From Campylobacter fetus subsp. fetus (lineage in GTDB: Bacteria; Campylobacterota; Campylobacteria; Campylobacterales; Campylobacteraceae): DNA of 64,000 bases. The notes beneath the pieces were generated by a model, which made no database searches, was not told the DNA's origin, and was given only the letters and a program-made list of their open reading frames with translations. This document shows positions 18,231 to 29,065 of this stretch, piece by piece. Position 1 is the stretch's first letter; every line of letters starts with the position of its first letter. The DNA lies in the NCBI RefSeq assembly GCF_900475935.1, contig NZ_LS483431.1:372001-436000 (forward strand). Direction: 5' to 3'. A program made the translations under genes and the position numbers.

Positions 18231-20211
18231 AGCCAATTCCTGCTCTTTCATTTAATGCTTTATATTTTGGTTGAAGCTCATAATGCATAAGAGCCTCTTG
18301 AATCTCATGTCTTGATTTTCCCTCAGCTTCTAGTTTTGCTCTTAAGCTATCTACTTCTTCTTGACGTTTTGCCGATAACGGATTTTCTATGATATTGCCT
18401 TTTGCACCGTATCCACGGAATGCAGGTGGCATCTCCATTTTCATGATATCAAGCTCTTCGTACTCGACCGTAGGCATAGTATCGCCTTCTTTCCAACTAG
18501 TTAGAGTTCTTTTACACCAATTAAGATCATCACGTTTTGGATAGTCTTCTCTATAATGAGCACCACGACTTTCAGTTCTAAGAAGTGCGCCGTACGCAAC
18601 GCAAAGCGCAAGTTTAAGCATCATAGGAACACGGTAAGCTTCTTCAAGCTCAGGATTGCCAAATAACTCTTTGTTGCTTAGTTTTACGTTTGTTGATTCT
18701 TTGTAAAGCTCTTCAAGCTCTTTTACAGCTTTTGCAAGTCCGTCGCCTGTTCTAAAGATAGCAACATGTTCCCACATTATATCTTTCATTTTATTTTTGA
18801 TTTCAAATACGTTGTATTTTCCGTCTTTATTTAAAAGCTCTTTTAAGTAGCTTTCTGTTTTGTTTACAAATTTTTCTAATGTTTGAGTTTGTATGTCTAT
18901 CTCATTTTCATCGCAATACTGAGCAAAATAATCCCCGACTATCATACCGCTAACTACGGTTTCAGCAACGCTGTTTCCGCCAAGTCTGTTAAATCCGTGC
19001 ATATCCCAGCAAGCCGCTTCACCGCAACTAAATAGACCTTTTAGAGTTTGACTTTCACCATTTGGTTTTACTCGGATACCGCCCATAGAGTAGTGTTGCA
19101 TAGGAAGGATCGGAGCCCAGCCTTTTGGACCTTCATCGGCAGGATCTATACCGTTGAAAATTTGGCAAATTTCTTGAACGTCACGTAAGTTTTTCTCGAT
19201 ATGCTCACGTCCAAGTATGCTGATATCTAGCCATACGTGTTCACCATAAGGGCTTTTTACGCCTTTACCGTTTCTGATGTGCTCCATTATACGGCGGCTA
19301 ACAACGTCACGGCTAGCAAGTTCTTTTTTCTCAGGCTCGTAATCAGGCATAAAGCGATATCCATCGACATCTCTTAATAGTCCGCCATCGCCTCTACAAC
19401 CTTCAGTCAAAAGGATACCAGATGGGACGATAGGAGTCGGGTGGAACTGAACTGCTTCCATATTTCCTAGTTTTGCAACACCTGTTTCAAGAGCGATAGC
19501 AGCACCGATACCTTCGCATATAACCGCGTTTGTAGTGTGTTTATAAATTCTACCGTAGCCACCGGTTGCTATAAGAGTTCCTTTTGCAACATAAGCAGTT
19601 ATCTCTCCTGTCACAAGATCGCGAACTATAGCACCATAACAACGGTTGTTTTCATGGATCAGAGCTATAGCTTCTTTTCTATCATGAACTTCAACATTAT
19701 GTTTTAAAGCTTCATTTGCAACGCCAAATAACATTGTATGTCCGGTAGCGTCAGCAGTAAAACATGTTCTCCATTTTTTAGTACCACCGAAATCACGACT
19801 ATGGATAAGCCCATGAACTTCATCTTTTTCATCAATAGTTGTTTTTTGTGCGTTTATAATAGCACTTCTTTTGCCTTTTGTGATTCTAGTCCACGGCACT
19901 CCCCAGCTAGCAAGTTCACGTATAGCTTTTGGAGCTGTTTGAACAAACATTCTAGCAACTTCTTGATCGCAGCCCCAGTCGCTACCTTTTACGGTATCTG
20001 CAAAGTGAACATCCTCGTTGTCTCCCTCACTCATTTTTGAGTTGCCAAGACTCGCTTGCATACCGCCTTGAGCGGCTGCCGAGTGACTTCTTTTTACAGG
20101 ACAAAGACTTAAAACTACCGTACTAAGTCCTTTTTCTCCGGCTGCAACAGCAGCTCTAAGACCAGCTAAACCGCCGCCGATTACTAGTGCATCATAATAT
20201 TTTACATTCAT
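18223..20211 (-). CDS. frdA: Fumarate reductase flavoprotein subunit
   Basis: 662 residues. N-terminal dinucleotide fold [10 protein letters not shown], the covalent FAD-binding His in [11 protein letters not shown], the catalytic region around [15 protein letters not shown], and [10 protein letters not shown]. It reduces fumarate to succinate at the cytoplasmic face as terminal reductase with menaquinol as donor. The C-A-B order and length fit Wolinella/Campylobacter fumarate reductase, which in Campylobacter can also run as succinate dehydrogenase. It overlaps frdC by 4 bp. Confidence 0.96.
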   Translation of the reverse strand: MNVKYYDALVIGGGLAGLRAAVAAGEKGLSTVVLSLCPVKRSHSAAAQGGMQASLGNSKMSEGDNEDVHFADTVKGSDWGCDQEVARMFVQTAPKAIRELASWGVPWTRITKGKRSAIINAQKTTIDEKDEVHGLIHSRDFGGTKKWRTCFTADATGHTMLFGVANEALKHNVEVHDRKEAIALIHENNRCYGAIVRDLVTGEITAYVAKGTLIATGGYGRIYKHTTNAVICEGIGAAIALETGVAKLGNMEAVQFHPTPIVPSGILLTEGCRGDGGLLRDVDGYRFMPDYEPEKKELASRDVVSRRIMEHIRNGKGVKSPYGEHVWLDISILGREHIEKNLRDVQEICQIFNGIDPADEGPKGWAPILPMQHYSMGGIRVKPNGESQTLKGLFSCGEAACWDMHGFNRLGGNSVAETVVSGMIVGDYFAQYCDENEIDIQTQTLEKFVNKTESYLKELLNKDGKYNVFEIKNKMKDIMWEHVAIFRTGDGLAKAVKELEELYKESTNVKLSNKELFGNPELEEAYRVPMMLKLALCVAYGALLRTESRGAHYREDYPKRDDLNWCKRTLTSWKEGDTMPTVEYEELDIMKMEMPPAFRGYGAKGNIIENPLSAKRQEEVDSLRAKLEAEGKSRHEIQEALMHYELQPKYKALNERAGIGYE

Positions 20212-20984
20212 ACTCTTACTCCGTTGCTAGGTATTTGAAAAACTTGCGCTGTTTTCCAATTTCCAGTTGTGTAGTTGTTATAGCCTATTTTTAAGAAAGC
20301 TGCTAAACTAAGTAGCCCAAGGACTATGAAAAATACGCTTAAGATCCATTTTGCTTTTTTAAGTTTTTTTCTAGACTCTTTTGCGTTGTTTCCTTCAAAC
20401 CAACCCCATTTTACACATAGTCTATATAGACCTATGCTTCCATGAAGTTCAACAGCAAAAAGCAGTACTAAATAAAACAACCACATAAAGTGACTAAACA
20501 CTCTTTGTGAGCTAAGATCCGCACTGAGTTTGTCAGAGTTTGTAATGATTATGATAAGGTGGGCAGATGCTAGGAAGAACATTATAAAACCTGTACAGGC
20601 TTGTATCCACCAAAGCGTCGTATCTTCATGTTTCATACGTACAGTATGAGCACGATAAATTTGCCACTGTCTAAAGTTTATCGGCATTTTTCTCATACCA
20701 AGTGCAGCGTGTATAAAAAATATAACAAATACACCAGCTGCTATGAAGCTAGTAACATAGCTCATATTTGGAGAATCAGAGATAAATCTTAGCTCTAATA
20801 AGTGAACGATAGTGTTAAACGCATTATCACTAATCAGTATTGTAGATACAAAAAGCATATGTAACCACATAAAAAGCCCAAGAAATAATCCCGTGCCACT
20901 TTGGATAAGGTCGAGTCTGGCAGGAATTCTACTTTTTTTGCCACTCTCGCTTATACCAAGAAACCCTTCGATTTGCTTACTCAT
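20208..20984 (-). CDS. frdC: Fumarate reductase dihaem cytochrome b subunit
   Basis: 258 residues with five predicted membrane helices and the Wolinella-type single large anchor. His residues suitable as axial haem ligands lie in [24 protein letters not shown] and FSHFMW. It takes electrons from menaquinol. First gene of frdCAB; the promoter lies in the 260-bp gap upstream. Confidence 0.94.
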   Translation of the reverse strand: MSKQIEGFLGISESGKKSRIPARLDLIQSGTGLFLGLFMWLHMLFVSTILISDNAFNTIVHLLELRFISDSPNMSYVTSFIAAGVFVIFFIHAALGMRKMPINFRQWQIYRAHTVRMKHEDTTLWWIQACTGFIMFFLASAHLIIIITNSDKLSADLSSQRVFSHFMWLFYLVLLFAVELHGSIGLYRLCVKWGWFEGNNAKESRKKLKKAKWILSVFFIVLGLLSLAAFLKIGYNNYTTGNWKTAQVFQIPSNGVRV

Positions 20985-21003
20985 AAGCTCCCCTTTTGGA
21001 AAA

Positions 21004-21027
21004 AATTATCTAATCGCGATAATTATA
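21004..21027 (-). promoter_or_regulatory. frdC promoter with an overlapping inverted repeat
   Basis: On the minus strand a TATAAT (21022-21027) stands about 38 bp before the frdC ATG. AATTATC / GATAATT (21004-21010 with 21018-21024, 7-nt spacer) overlaps the -10 and the presumed start of transcription, a position fit for a repressor operator. The rest of the 20985-21244 gap is AT-rich and holds no gene; AATTATTT...AAATAATT near 21170-21193 could end the convergently placed lgt transcript. Confidence 0.45.
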
Positions 21028-21244
21028 CTCTATGCAAACTTGAAGTAAAATTAAATATTTATTTAATTTATCTATTAAAAGTTACCGCTATATAGTATTT
21101 TTAGTTGAATTTTATATTGAGCTTAAAAACCGTAATATAATATATTTTAATTAATTTTATTTTAAAGAATTATTTAATGTTGAAAATAATTAATTCAGAT
21201 TAAAAAATCGGTATCATAATAAAATAAATTTTATAAACTAAAAT

Positions 21245-22075
21245 TTATTTTTCAGTTTTTACTCTTTTTAATTTCAAATTTAAATATACCACAAGACCAA
21301 ATACAAACATAAAAATCGATAAAATTTGACCCATACTCATACCAAAAGCAACAAATCCTATACCAAAATCCGGTTCTCTATAAAATTCGCTAATAAATCT
21401 AGCAACAGTGTAAAGCATCGCATACATAGCTATCAATTCACCGTCAAATTTCTTAAATTTTCTATAAAAATAGAGTATAGCAAATACTATGGCGCCTTCT
21501 AAAAATGCTTCATAAAGTTGACTTGGATGTCTTAACTGTCCAGCTACCATTATCCCCCACGGTTCATCCGTAACTCTTCCGAATAACTCTTGATTTAAAA
21601 AGTTGCCTATTCGACCAAAAACATATCCTAAAGGTACAGAAATAGCCACAAGATCTAGCAGCATCCAAATGTTTTGTCTCTTTTTTTTACAAAATAATAG
21701 CGTAGCTATGATAAATCCGACAACTGCTCCATGATAACTCATACCGCGAATTCCTACAAACTCGCCATTATGAAATGGATTAAAAATTTCCCACGGTTTA
21801 AATAGATAGTAGCTGCTGTTTGGATCATAAATTAAGATATATCCGATTCTCGCGCCTAGTATCACGCCTATTTCCACCCAGAAGAAGTAATTATCAAGAA
21901 GCGAGTCTGATATATTTAATTTATCTTTTTTTGCAAAATATTTGGCTGCCATTAGAGCTACTATGAGAGCTAAAACGTACATTATGCCATACCAATGAAC
22001 ACTTAGACCAAATATCTCAAATGCCACTGGATTCATATTTTGATAGATTAAATTCCAGCTACTTAAATTATTCAA
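21245..22075 (-). CDS. lgt: Prolipoprotein diacylglyceryl transferase
   Basis: 276-residue polytopic inner-membrane enzyme that moves diacylglycerol from phosphatidylglycerol to the lipobox Cys of prolipoproteins. The Lgt signature [13 protein letters not shown] is present, as are the essential-looking [11 protein letters not shown] and HPSQLYEA. Same strand as frdCAB, as in C. jejuni. It overlaps the upstream TorD-like gene by 8 bp. Confidence 0.94.
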   Translation of the reverse strand: MNNLSSWNLIYQNMNPVAFEIFGLSVHWYGIMYVLALIVALMAAKYFAKKDKLNISDSLLDNYFFWVEIGVILGARIGYILIYDPNSSYYLFKPWEIFNPFHNGEFVGIRGMSYHGAVVGFIIATLLFCKKKRQNIWMLLDLVAISVPLGYVFGRIGNFLNQELFGRVTDEPWGIMVAGQLRHPSQLYEAFLEGAIVFAILYFYRKFKKFDGELIAMYAMLYTVARFISEFYREPDFGIGFVAFGMSMGQILSIFMFVFGLVVYLNLKLKRVKTEK

Positions 22076-22619
22076 TTTCCATCCTTAAGCCTAATGTAGA
22101 TTTTAAAATTTTGCAATAGTCTATCAAAAATTCCCCAAGAGCCTTATAATAATATGTTTTTGCGTTGTATCTTATAAATTTAGCAAATAAAACAGTACTT
22201 GGCAATAGATATTCGCTTAAATAAAGTCCTAAAAGTGCGTGAGATTTGTCATTCGTATCGTTTTTTAAGATAGCGCTTAGTAAGGCCAGCATATTTGATA
22301 TATGAGATGATTTTAGCTCTTTAAAAGGTTTGTTGAAGTTTATGGATTTGTAAAACTCATCTACTTTTTCTTCGCTAACTTGTTTGAAAAACTTTAGCAC
22401 ACACGCTCCGCCAAATGACGCAAGGTCACTTTCTATACTATTAGCATCATCTGTTTGCAGTGCTTTTTGCCAAAGTTCCAGACCTTTTTCATTTTCGATA
22501 TTTTCCGTTTTTATAACCCAGCTATTTGTGAGTTTTTTTAAATTTTCTTCATTCATAGCTTTTGCGAAATTATTTGCGAAGATAAGAGCTATGATAGAGT
22601 AAGCTTGTGATACTTTCAT
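22068..22619 (-). CDS. TorD/DmsD-like molybdoenzyme chaperone (probable)
   Basis: 183 residues from the ATG at 22619; that ATG stands 5 nt after AAGGTGG, while the GTG at 22628 lies inside the ribosome site. All-alpha, with a C-terminal half resembling the TorD family ([20 protein letters not shown] then [13 protein letters not shown]; the family pattern is a his/leu-rich helix followed by FYxALAxxL). TorD-like proteins bind Tat signal peptides of molybdenum reductases such as the one at 33400. The family assignment is by pattern only; the typical N-terminal motifs are weak. Alternative: a lineage-specific protein of unknown function. Confidence 0.45.
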   Translation of the reverse strand: MKVSQAYSIIALIFANNFAKAMNEENLKKLTNSWVIKTENIENEKGLELWQKALQTDDANSIESDLASFGGACVLKFFKQVSEEKVDEFYKSINFNKPFKELKSSHISNMLALLSAILKNDTNDKSHALLGLYLSEYLLPSTVLFAKFIRYNAKTYYYKALGEFLIDYCKILKSTLGLRMEIE

Positions 22620-22676
22620 TTTTGCCACCTTTTTATAAATTTAAAACTCTATTTATGAAATTATACAAAACCTTGC

Positions 22677-23819
22677 TTAAATCTCACCACCGCTTTTGAT
22701 CGCATTTACTCCGTACTTTAGCCGAATTTTTGCTAGAGTATCGCTTATGGCTTTATCTTTTTTATTTTGAATATCAAAAAGAGACATTTGCGCTTTTTCG
22801 TTTAAACCTCCTACCCCGACACTAAGATATGTTATAGCAAAATCACTTGTTTTATCATGCTTGAGAAATAACTCTTTTATACTTGTTTCTAAGAGTTTTT
22901 GCGTGAAAATAGTGTGCTTTGTAACGCTTGCATTTATGTTTCGGTTGTTTTTATATTTGATTTTGAGTTCAAATTTAGTCGGATTTACACCTAGCATAAA
23001 TACTTCAAAACTAACATATCTGCAAAGCACCATTAGTCTTTTTTCTATGATATTTCTATCTCTTATCTCTTTAAAAGTTCTTGCTATGCAAAGTGATTTT
23101 CGCGGTCGGTTTTTATGAATTTGATCTCTGCTTTTTCCGCAAATTCTACTATATAATATCAAACCGTTTTTGCCTAGTTTTGCAAATATTTTTTGGGCGT
23201 TAAATACATCTTTTATATAGATGACGCCGTGAGATTTTAAGAAATTTTCAGCACTTGCGCCAACTCCCGGAAACATTTTTATCTCGTAGTTTTGTATCTC
23301 AGAAATATCGTTGATAATTTTGATTTTAGACGGTTTTGCTAAATTTGTTGCAAATTTAGCTATAAATTTAGTTTCGCTTATACCTATGCTAGATGGAAGT
23401 TTGAGCTCGTTTTTTATTCTGTTTTGTAGAATTTTTGCGAAATTTAATGGATCGTTTTCAAATTTAGTTCCTTTCAAATTTAGAAAAAATTCGTCTATGC
23501 TATATTTTTCAATCTCGTCCGTATAGTCTAAAAGTAACTTAAAAAGGTTATTTGAAAGAGTTTTGTATAGATTAAAATTTGTAGGTAGTATAATTATATT
23601 TGGGTATATTTTTCTAGCTATGCTTGAGTGCATAGTACAACCAATACCAAGTCTTCTAGCTTCATAACTAGCACTTACTATAACTCCGCTTTCTATAAAA
23701 TCACCAAATATATCTGTTTTGTTTCCTCCTGCTACTGCTACGACTTTACCGTTTAAATCAGGATTTACAGTCCTGGAGGCGGAAACAAAAAAACAGTCTA
23801 AATCTATATGTAAAAACAT
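22677..23819 (-). CDS. Y-family DNA polymerase (DinB/UmuC type)
   Basis: 380 residues. The two acidic active-site motifs are present: HIDLDCFFVSAS at the N-terminus (with FF, as the aromatic steric gate) and YSIDEFFLNL near residue 106. A helix-hairpin-helix-like GVGASAENFLKSHGV lies in the thumb, and a little-finger region follows. It performs translesion synthesis. No beta-clamp motif was confirmed. The gene ends 49 bp from the TorD-like start and is 2 bp after the copper ATPase gene's stop, on the same strand. Confidence 0.88.
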   Translation of the reverse strand: MFLHIDLDCFFVSASRTVNPDLNGKVVAVAGGNKTDIFGDFIESGVIVSASYEARRLGIGCTMHSSIARKIYPNIIILPTNFNLYKTLSNNLFKLLLDYTDEIEKYSIDEFFLNLKGTKFENDPLNFAKILQNRIKNELKLPSSIGISETKFIAKFATNLAKPSKIKIINDISEIQNYEIKMFPGVGASAENFLKSHGVIYIKDVFNAQKIFAKLGKNGLILYSRICGKSRDQIHKNRPRKSLCIARTFKEIRDRNIIEKRLMVLCRYVSFEVFMLGVNPTKFELKIKYKNNRNINASVTKHTIFTQKLLETSIKELFLKHDKTSDFAITYLSVGVGGLNEKAQMSLFDIQNKKDKAISDTLAKIRLKYGVNAIKSGGEI

Positions 23820-23821
23820 AA

Positions 23822-25981
23822 TTAGAATTTCATAATTCTTAGTCTAAGCGAATTTAAAACTACACTAACCGAGCTTATACTCATAGCAAGTGCCGCATAC
23901 ATAGGAGTTAAAAGTAGTCCAAAAAACGGATATAAAACTCCTGCGGCTACTGGGATACAAAGTATGTTGTAAATAGACGCCCATGCTAGATTTTCTTTTA
24001 TTACTTTCATCGTATTTGTGGCTAAATTTATAGAAAATAAAACCGATTTCAAGTCGTTTTTTATAAGTATGATATCGCCTACGTCTTTTGCTATATCGCT
24101 TCCGCTACTCATAGCTATACCTATATCTGCAGCTTTTAGAGGAGGTGCGTCGTTTATACCGTCTCCTATAAAAATAACTTTTGAGCCATCTTGTTTTAGA
24201 GAGTTTATAATCTCAAATTTACCATCTGGTAAAACTCCCGCCATGACTTTGTCTATCTCAAGTTCTTTTGCTACGACAAGCGCTGTTTTTTCATTGTCTC
24301 CTGTTAGCATAACTGGGATTATGCCAAGATCTTTTATCTCTTTTATACTCTGTTTCGCATCGTCTTTTATGGTATCGCTAAGAGTTATATAACCTTTGTA
24401 TTGTTTGTTTATCGCTACTAATACTATTCCAAAACCGCTATCTAAAATCTTGTTAATCTCATTTAGATGTTCGCTGCTGATATCTATATCAAATGAGTTT
24501 AAAAGCTTTATATTTCCTATTAAAATTTCCCCATTGTTTGCGTCTATTCCCATTCCCGGAATATTTTTAAATTCAAAACTTAAGCTTTTATCTACCTTAT
24601 CAGGATCGTATCTGACTATAGCTTTTGAAATAGGATGTTCACTTAAAGCTTCGGCGTTTATAGCTATTTTTAGATCATCGCTATTTAAATTTGTATTTAT
24701 CACTGAAATCTCACCTTTTGTAAGAGTTCCTGTTTTATCAAATACTGCGTATTTTATATCTTTCATTACTTCCATAACTTCTGGATTTTTGATTAAAATT
24801 CCATTTTTTGCACCTACTGATATTCCAGAAATGATAGCTATAGGCGTTGCTAAACCAAGCGCGCACGGGCACGATATGATAAGTACGCTTATAGCGGCTA
24901 AAATTCCTCTAGTAGGAGTATCTAGCATCGTCCATATCAAAAAAGTCGCTATACTTATGCTTATAACCGAAGGAACAAATATATTTGCTACTCTATCAGC
25001 CAGTCTTGATATAGGCATTTTTTGGCTACTTGCATTTGCTAATAGATTTAAAATTTGCGATAACAAAGAGTCGCTATCTCGTTTTGTAACTTTGATATTT
25101 ATATAACCGTTTGTGTTGAGAGTACCAGCATTTACGTTATCTCCGACACTTTTATAGACAGGCAAACTCTCTCCTGTTAGCGCTCCCGTGTCGATCTCTG
25201 CACCTCCGTTTACTATGATTCCATCACAAGGTATATTGTATCCGTTTTTTACTACTACTATATCTCCTATTTTTAGCTCGCTAGTCGGTATAGATACGCT
25301 GCTTCCGTCTTTTGTTAGAATAAGAGCTGTTTTTGGGCTAAGATCCATAAGTGTTTTTAGATAATTTCCGGCTTTGATTTTTGATCTTTCTTCTAAAAAT
25401 TTACCGAGCAGTACAAATGTTATTATCATTGATGCTCCGCTAAAATATAAATATCTCATATTTTGCGGTATTGCCTCGGGTATTATAAATGTAAAAATAG
25501 AGTATAAATAAGCCATTAAAGTACCTAAAAATATAAGTACGTTCATATCGTAGTTTCTATTTTTCAGCGAAGAGATCGCATGTTTATAAAAGCCAACTCC
25601 GCAGTAAAATATAACAATACTTGTTAAAAGTAGCAAAAATAGAGATTTAAAAAAATTATCTTGTCCGGTCATTTCAAGAGCCATAGTAACTGTGCTGAAA
25701 ATCGCGGCTATAATTAACTTATTTTTTAAATTTAGAACTTCTTTTTGTTTTACGGCTTCAAGCTCGTCATAATTTGCGACGATCCCGTATCCTAGCTTTT
25801 TTATTTTTGATTTTATAGTCTCTAATCTGCTATTATCATCTATTTCAAATACGGCGCTAGATTCTGCAAAGCTAACTTTAGAACTTATAACTCCATCCAA
25901 TTTTTTTGTACTTTTTTCTATGGCGTTAGCACAATTTACACACGTCATTCCAGTAATGTTTAATTTAACACTATTTGCCAA
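23822..25981 (-). CDS. copA: Copper-transporting P1B-type ATPase
   Basis: 719 residues. One N-terminal HMA domain with GMTCVNC (Cys14, Cys17), eight predicted helices, the TGES actuator loop (TGALTGESLP), the transmembrane CPC (ISCPCALGLATP) that selects Cu(I), the phosphorylation motif FDKTGTLTKG and the hinge GDGINDAPPL. It exports Cu(I) from the cytoplasm, for detoxification or for periplasmic enzymes such as NosZ. Only one HMA domain, complemented by the small HMA protein 8 bp upstream. Confidence 0.95.
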   Translation of the reverse strand: MANSVKLNITGMTCVNCANAIEKSTKKLDGVISSKVSFAESSAVFEIDDNSRLETIKSKIKKLGYGIVANYDELEAVKQKEVLNLKNKLIIAAIFSTVTMALEMTGQDNFFKSLFLLLLTSIVIFYCGVGFYKHAISSLKNRNYDMNVLIFLGTLMAYLYSIFTFIIPEAIPQNMRYLYFSGASMIITFVLLGKFLEERSKIKAGNYLKTLMDLSPKTALILTKDGSSVSIPTSELKIGDIVVVKNGYNIPCDGIIVNGGAEIDTGALTGESLPVYKSVGDNVNAGTLNTNGYINIKVTKRDSDSLLSQILNLLANASSQKMPISRLADRVANIFVPSVISISIATFLIWTMLDTPTRGILAAISVLIISCPCALGLATPIAIISGISVGAKNGILIKNPEVMEVMKDIKYAVFDKTGTLTKGEISVINTNLNSDDLKIAINAEALSEHPISKAIVRYDPDKVDKSLSFEFKNIPGMGIDANNGEILIGNIKLLNSFDIDISSEHLNEINKILDSGFGIVLVAINKQYKGYITLSDTIKDDAKQSIKEIKDLGIIPVMLTGDNEKTALVVAKELEIDKVMAGVLPDGKFEIINSLKQDGSKVIFIGDGINDAPPLKAADIGIAMSSGSDIAKDVGDIILIKNDLKSVLFSINLATNTMKVIKENLAWASIYNILCIPVAAGVLYPFFGLLLTPMYAALAMSISSVSVVLNSLRLRIMKF

Positions 25982-25989
25982 AATAACTC

Positions 25990-26193
25990 CTAGTCTATTT
26001 CTTTGATGACTTTATATCCTAAGTCTTCTAATTCGGATTTAAATTTTTGCTTATCGCTATTTTGCAAATCACAACTTAGTATTCGCGGATTTACGCTAAG
26101 ATCTATTTCTATTTTGCCAAAATCGTCTTCTAATGAATTTTTTATTGTTTGTGCACACTTTTCGCAATTTATATTATCCACTACAAATTTCAT
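25990..26193 (-). CDS. copP: CopZ/CopP-like copper chaperone
   Basis: 67-residue HMA protein with NINCEKCAQTIKNSL; the metal-binding pair is Cys10 and Cys13, spaced by two residues. Expected to carry Cu(I) to CopA in the cytoplasm. It overlaps the upstream GNAT gene by 4 bp and precedes copA by 8 bp, so all three are probably one transcript. Confidence 0.85.
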   Translation of the reverse strand: MKFVVDNINCEKCAQTIKNSLEDDFGKIEIDLSVNPRILSCDLQNSDKQKFKSELEDLGYKVIKEID

Positions 26194-26747
26194 TTTATCT
26201 CCTTAATCATATAGATATATTTGTGGTTTAGAATTTCTTTATTTCCGCAAGGTTTAAATCCAACTCTTTTATAATAGCTTTTGACATCTGATTTAGCTTC
26301 ATCTACTAAAAGAGACAGACTTATGCCAAGCTCTTTTGCTCGTAAAAAACTAGCTTCTATAAGTTGTTTCGCCACTCCTTTTCCTCTATGATTTTCATCT
26401 ACTGCTATACTATCTATATACAGCTCATTGTTTTGGGTATCGCATTCAACCTTAATATTTGGCTCAATTCCCAGACTTTTTAATCTATTTATAAATGCGA
26501 TATCAAGTTCTTTTGCCATTTTTGACTCATATATACAAATAGCTCCTATAACTTCATTTTTAAACTCAAAAACTAAAATATTTTCATAACTTAAACGATT
26601 ATTTGTTGATCTAAAAAACTCTTCTAAAATAGTATTTGAAATTTTAATATCTGTAGTTCCGCTAAGAGTAAATGCTATATTGTCCATTGCTAAATTTAGT
26701 AGTTCTATAACTCTTTTCGCATCATTTTTCGTAGCATTTCGTATCAT
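26190..26747 (-). CDS. GNAT-family N-acetyltransferase
   Basis: 185 residues with the acetyl-CoA loop ENHRGKGVAKQLIEA (about 118-132, the Q/RxxGxG/A pattern) and a C-terminal YKRVGFKPCG strand. The substrate is unknown. ATG follows GGATGAAG. Placed first in a transcript with the copper chaperone and copA. Confidence 0.85.
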   Translation of the reverse strand: MIRNATKNDAKRVIELLNLAMDNIAFTLSGTTDIKISNTILEEFFRSTNNRLSYENILVFEFKNEVIGAICIYESKMAKELDIAFINRLKSLGIEPNIKVECDTQNNELYIDSIAVDENHRGKGVAKQLIEASFLRAKELGISLSLLVDEAKSDVKSYYKRVGFKPCGNKEILNHKYIYMIKEIK

Positions 26748-27004
26748 TCTTCATCCTTGATTCGGTATTATATTTTTTTTGATTAAATTAATGATTAATA
26801 TAAAACATTACTAAATTTAATATGGTTTAATATCGCATCAAATAGGCGATTTTTGGGCTATTTTTATTAAAATTATACAAACTTGCTTTATGTTTGGTTA
26901 AAATATTAAATATATAAAGATAATTTTATAAGAGTTCTACGACGATATAACAGATACTAAATTTAGCATATAGATATTTTTGATTTTTAAAAGTTTTGTT
27001 TTGA

Positions 27005-27010
27005 TACAAT
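27005..27010 (+). promoter_or_regulatory. Probable -10 element upstream of the serine-type permease
   Basis: TACAAT within TTTTGATACAATAGCG, 30 bp before the TTG start at 27040. It lies in the 292-bp divergent gap 26748-27039, which otherwise shows only AT-rich sequence and no gene. Confidence 0.5.
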
Positions 27011-27039
27011 AGCGCAATTTTTAATTAAAAAGGTAAATT

Positions 27040-28281
27040 TTGTATAAGTTTGATAAATTTAATAAATATGATCTTAGATGGACGATGTCGCTTTTTGGTA
27101 CTGCGGTCGGAGCTGGAATTTTATTTTTGCCTATAAAAGCCGGAGTAGGCGGCATATGGCCTGTTTTTATCATGGCTATTTTGGCTTTTCCCATGACTTT
27201 TTTAAGCCATAGGGCTTTGGCTAGATTTTGCAATGCTTCTGCTAAAAAACAGAGTGATATAACAGATGTTTGCGAGGAGTATTTTGGTTTTAAGTGGGGT
27301 TATATCATCACTTTTTTATATTTTTTTGCGTTTTTTCCGGCTTGTATAATGTATGGAGTGAGTATAACAAATACGGTTATGAGCTTTATGACTTATCAGC
27401 TTGGATTTGGTGAGATTAACCGTTTTTTAGTCTGTTTTGTAGTCATAACTTTGATGATGTTTGTTATGATTTTTAATGAAGATTTGGTTATAAAAGTTTG
27501 CGAATGGCTGGTTTATCCACTTTGTGCTTTGCTTCTTATGTTTTCTTTGTATCTTATACCACACTGGAAATTTGAAGTTTTTTCGTATGTTCCTAGCATA
27601 ACGGATTTTGGCATAACTATATGGTTTGCGCTTCCTGTTTTAGCTTTTGCTTTTGAGCATACGCCGGCTATTTCAACGTTTGCTCTTAGTATGCAAAGGC
27701 ATTACGGAGATAGTCATAAAGATTATAAATGCAATCAAATTTTATTTTACAACGCCGGACTTTTGTTATTTTTCGTAATGTTTTTCGTGATTTCTTGCGT
27801 GATGAGCCTAGATAGAAATGATTTCTTATTAGCTGCCCAGCAAAATATACCTATAGTAAGTTATTTTGCAAATAAACTAAACGAACCAGTAATTAGCTAT
27901 TTTGGTCCTATTATCGCTATTTTAGCTATCGCTACGAGTTTTTTCGGACATTATTTCGGCGCTAGAGAGGGATTAAACGGGCTTGTACATAAAACTTGCG
28001 TTAAATTCGGTAAAAAAGAACCCAATAAGAAAAAGATCGCCAAGATAACTGCCATATCTTTTTATATAGTTATGTTTGTTTTATCGTATTTAAATCCTAG
28101 CATTTTGGGTATTATAGATACTTTAGCAGGTCCGGTGATCGCGGCGGTTCTGTTTTTACTGCCTATGATCGGTATATATAACGTGCCTGCTCTTAAAAAA
28201 TATAGAAGTAAATTTGCGGATCTGTTTATAGTGCTTTTTGGAAGCGCGACTGTACTAACTGTTTTGTTCAAAATATTTTAA
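27040..28281 (+). CDS. sdaC: Serine/threonine-type amino acid permease (SdaC/HAAAP family)
   Basis: 413 residues and about eleven membrane helices. The N-terminus DLRWTMSLFGTAVGAGILFLPI is the HAAAP-family signature, and PVLAFAFEHTPAISTFALSMQ matches the SdaC substrate-site helix. Campylobacter imports serine as a main carbon source by this protein, usually with sdaA next to it; no sdaA is here. TTG start preceded by AAAAAGG. Exact substrate is inferred from family. Confidence 0.85.
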   Translation: MYKFDKFNKYDLRWTMSLFGTAVGAGILFLPIKAGVGGIWPVFIMAILAFPMTFLSHRALARFCNASAKKQSDITDVCEEYFGFKWGYIITFLYFFAFFPACIMYGVSITNTVMSFMTYQLGFGEINRFLVCFVVITLMMFVMIFNEDLVIKVCEWLVYPLCALLLMFSLYLIPHWKFEVFSYVPSITDFGITIWFALPVLAFAFEHTPAISTFALSMQRHYGDSHKDYKCNQILFYNAGLLLFFVMFFVISCVMSLDRNDFLLAAQQNIPIVSYFANKLNEPVISYFGPIIAILAIATSFFGHYFGAREGLNGLVHKTCVKFGKKEPNKKKIAKITAISFYIVMFVLSYLNPSILGIIDTLAGPVIAAVLFLLPMIGIYNVPALKKYRSKFADLFIVLFGSATVLTVLFKIF

Positions 28282-28332
28282 ATTTTATTGGATATAATTT
28301 TAAGCTTAAAAAATAGATTTCTAAGGATTATA

Positions 28333-29040
28333 ATGGGACGAGCATTTGAATATAGACGCGCTTCAAAAGAAGCTCGTTGGGATAAAATGAGTAAGCTTTT
28401 TCCAAAGCTATCAAAAGCAATTACAGTAGCGGCAAAAGAAGGTGGAATCGACCCTGATATGAACCCTAAACTTCGCACAGCGATAGCAACGGCAAAAGCT
28501 CAAAATATGCCAAAAGACAACATAGACGCGGCTATAAAAAGAGCAAACGGAAAAGATAGCAGCGATATAAAAACTATATTTTATGACGGAAAAGCAGCTC
28601 ATGGAGTTCAGATTATAGTAGAAACGGCAACCGATAATCCAACTCGCACCGTAGCAAACGTAAAGTCGATATTTAGTAAAAACGGCGGAGAGATGCTGCC
28701 TAGCGGAAGTTTGAATTTTATGTTTTCTAGGAAAGCTATTTTTGAAGTAGTTAAACCAAGCGGCGATATAGAAGAGCTTGAGCTTGAGCTCATCGACGCC
28801 GGACTTACCGATATAGAAGAAAATGATGGAACTCTAACTATATACGGAGATTATACTAGTTTTGGTACGCTTAGTGAAGGCATAGAAAAAATGGGACTTG
28901 AAGTTAAAAAAGGTAGTTTGCAGTTCATACCAAACTCGACTGTAAATTTAGATGAATCTGCGATTGGTGAGCTTGAGAGATTGCTTGATAAGCTTGAAGA
29001 TGACGACGATGTTCAAGCTGTTTATACTAATATAGAGTAA
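28333..29040 (+). CDS. yebC: YebC/PmpR family protein
   Basis: 235 residues from the ATG at 28333, which follows AAGGAT; the longer frame opens at 28288 without a ribosome site. The start [23 protein letters not shown], and later [13 protein letters not shown] and [13 protein letters not shown], are typical. The family has been treated as transcription regulators and more recently linked to relief of ribosome stalling at proline runs. Followed by ppiB, as in C. jejuni. Confidence 0.93.
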   Translation: MGRAFEYRRASKEARWDKMSKLFPKLSKAITVAAKEGGIDPDMNPKLRTAIATAKAQNMPKDNIDAAIKRANGKDSSDIKTIFYDGKAAHGVQIIVETATDNPTRTVANVKSIFSKNGGEMLPSGSLNFMFSRKAIFEVVKPSGDIEELELELIDAGLTDIEENDGTLTIYGDYTSFGTLSEGIEKMGLEVKKGSLQFIPNSTVNLDESAIGELERLLDKLEDDDDVQAVYTNIE

Positions 29041-29065
29041 ATTAAATTTAAAGAGAGGTGAAGAT

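Noticed and set aside
24018-25106. Long plus-strand ORFs opposite the copper ATPase (124 and 236 codons)
   Set aside because: Antisense shadows of a clearly coding frame; no ribosome sites or recognisable protein features.
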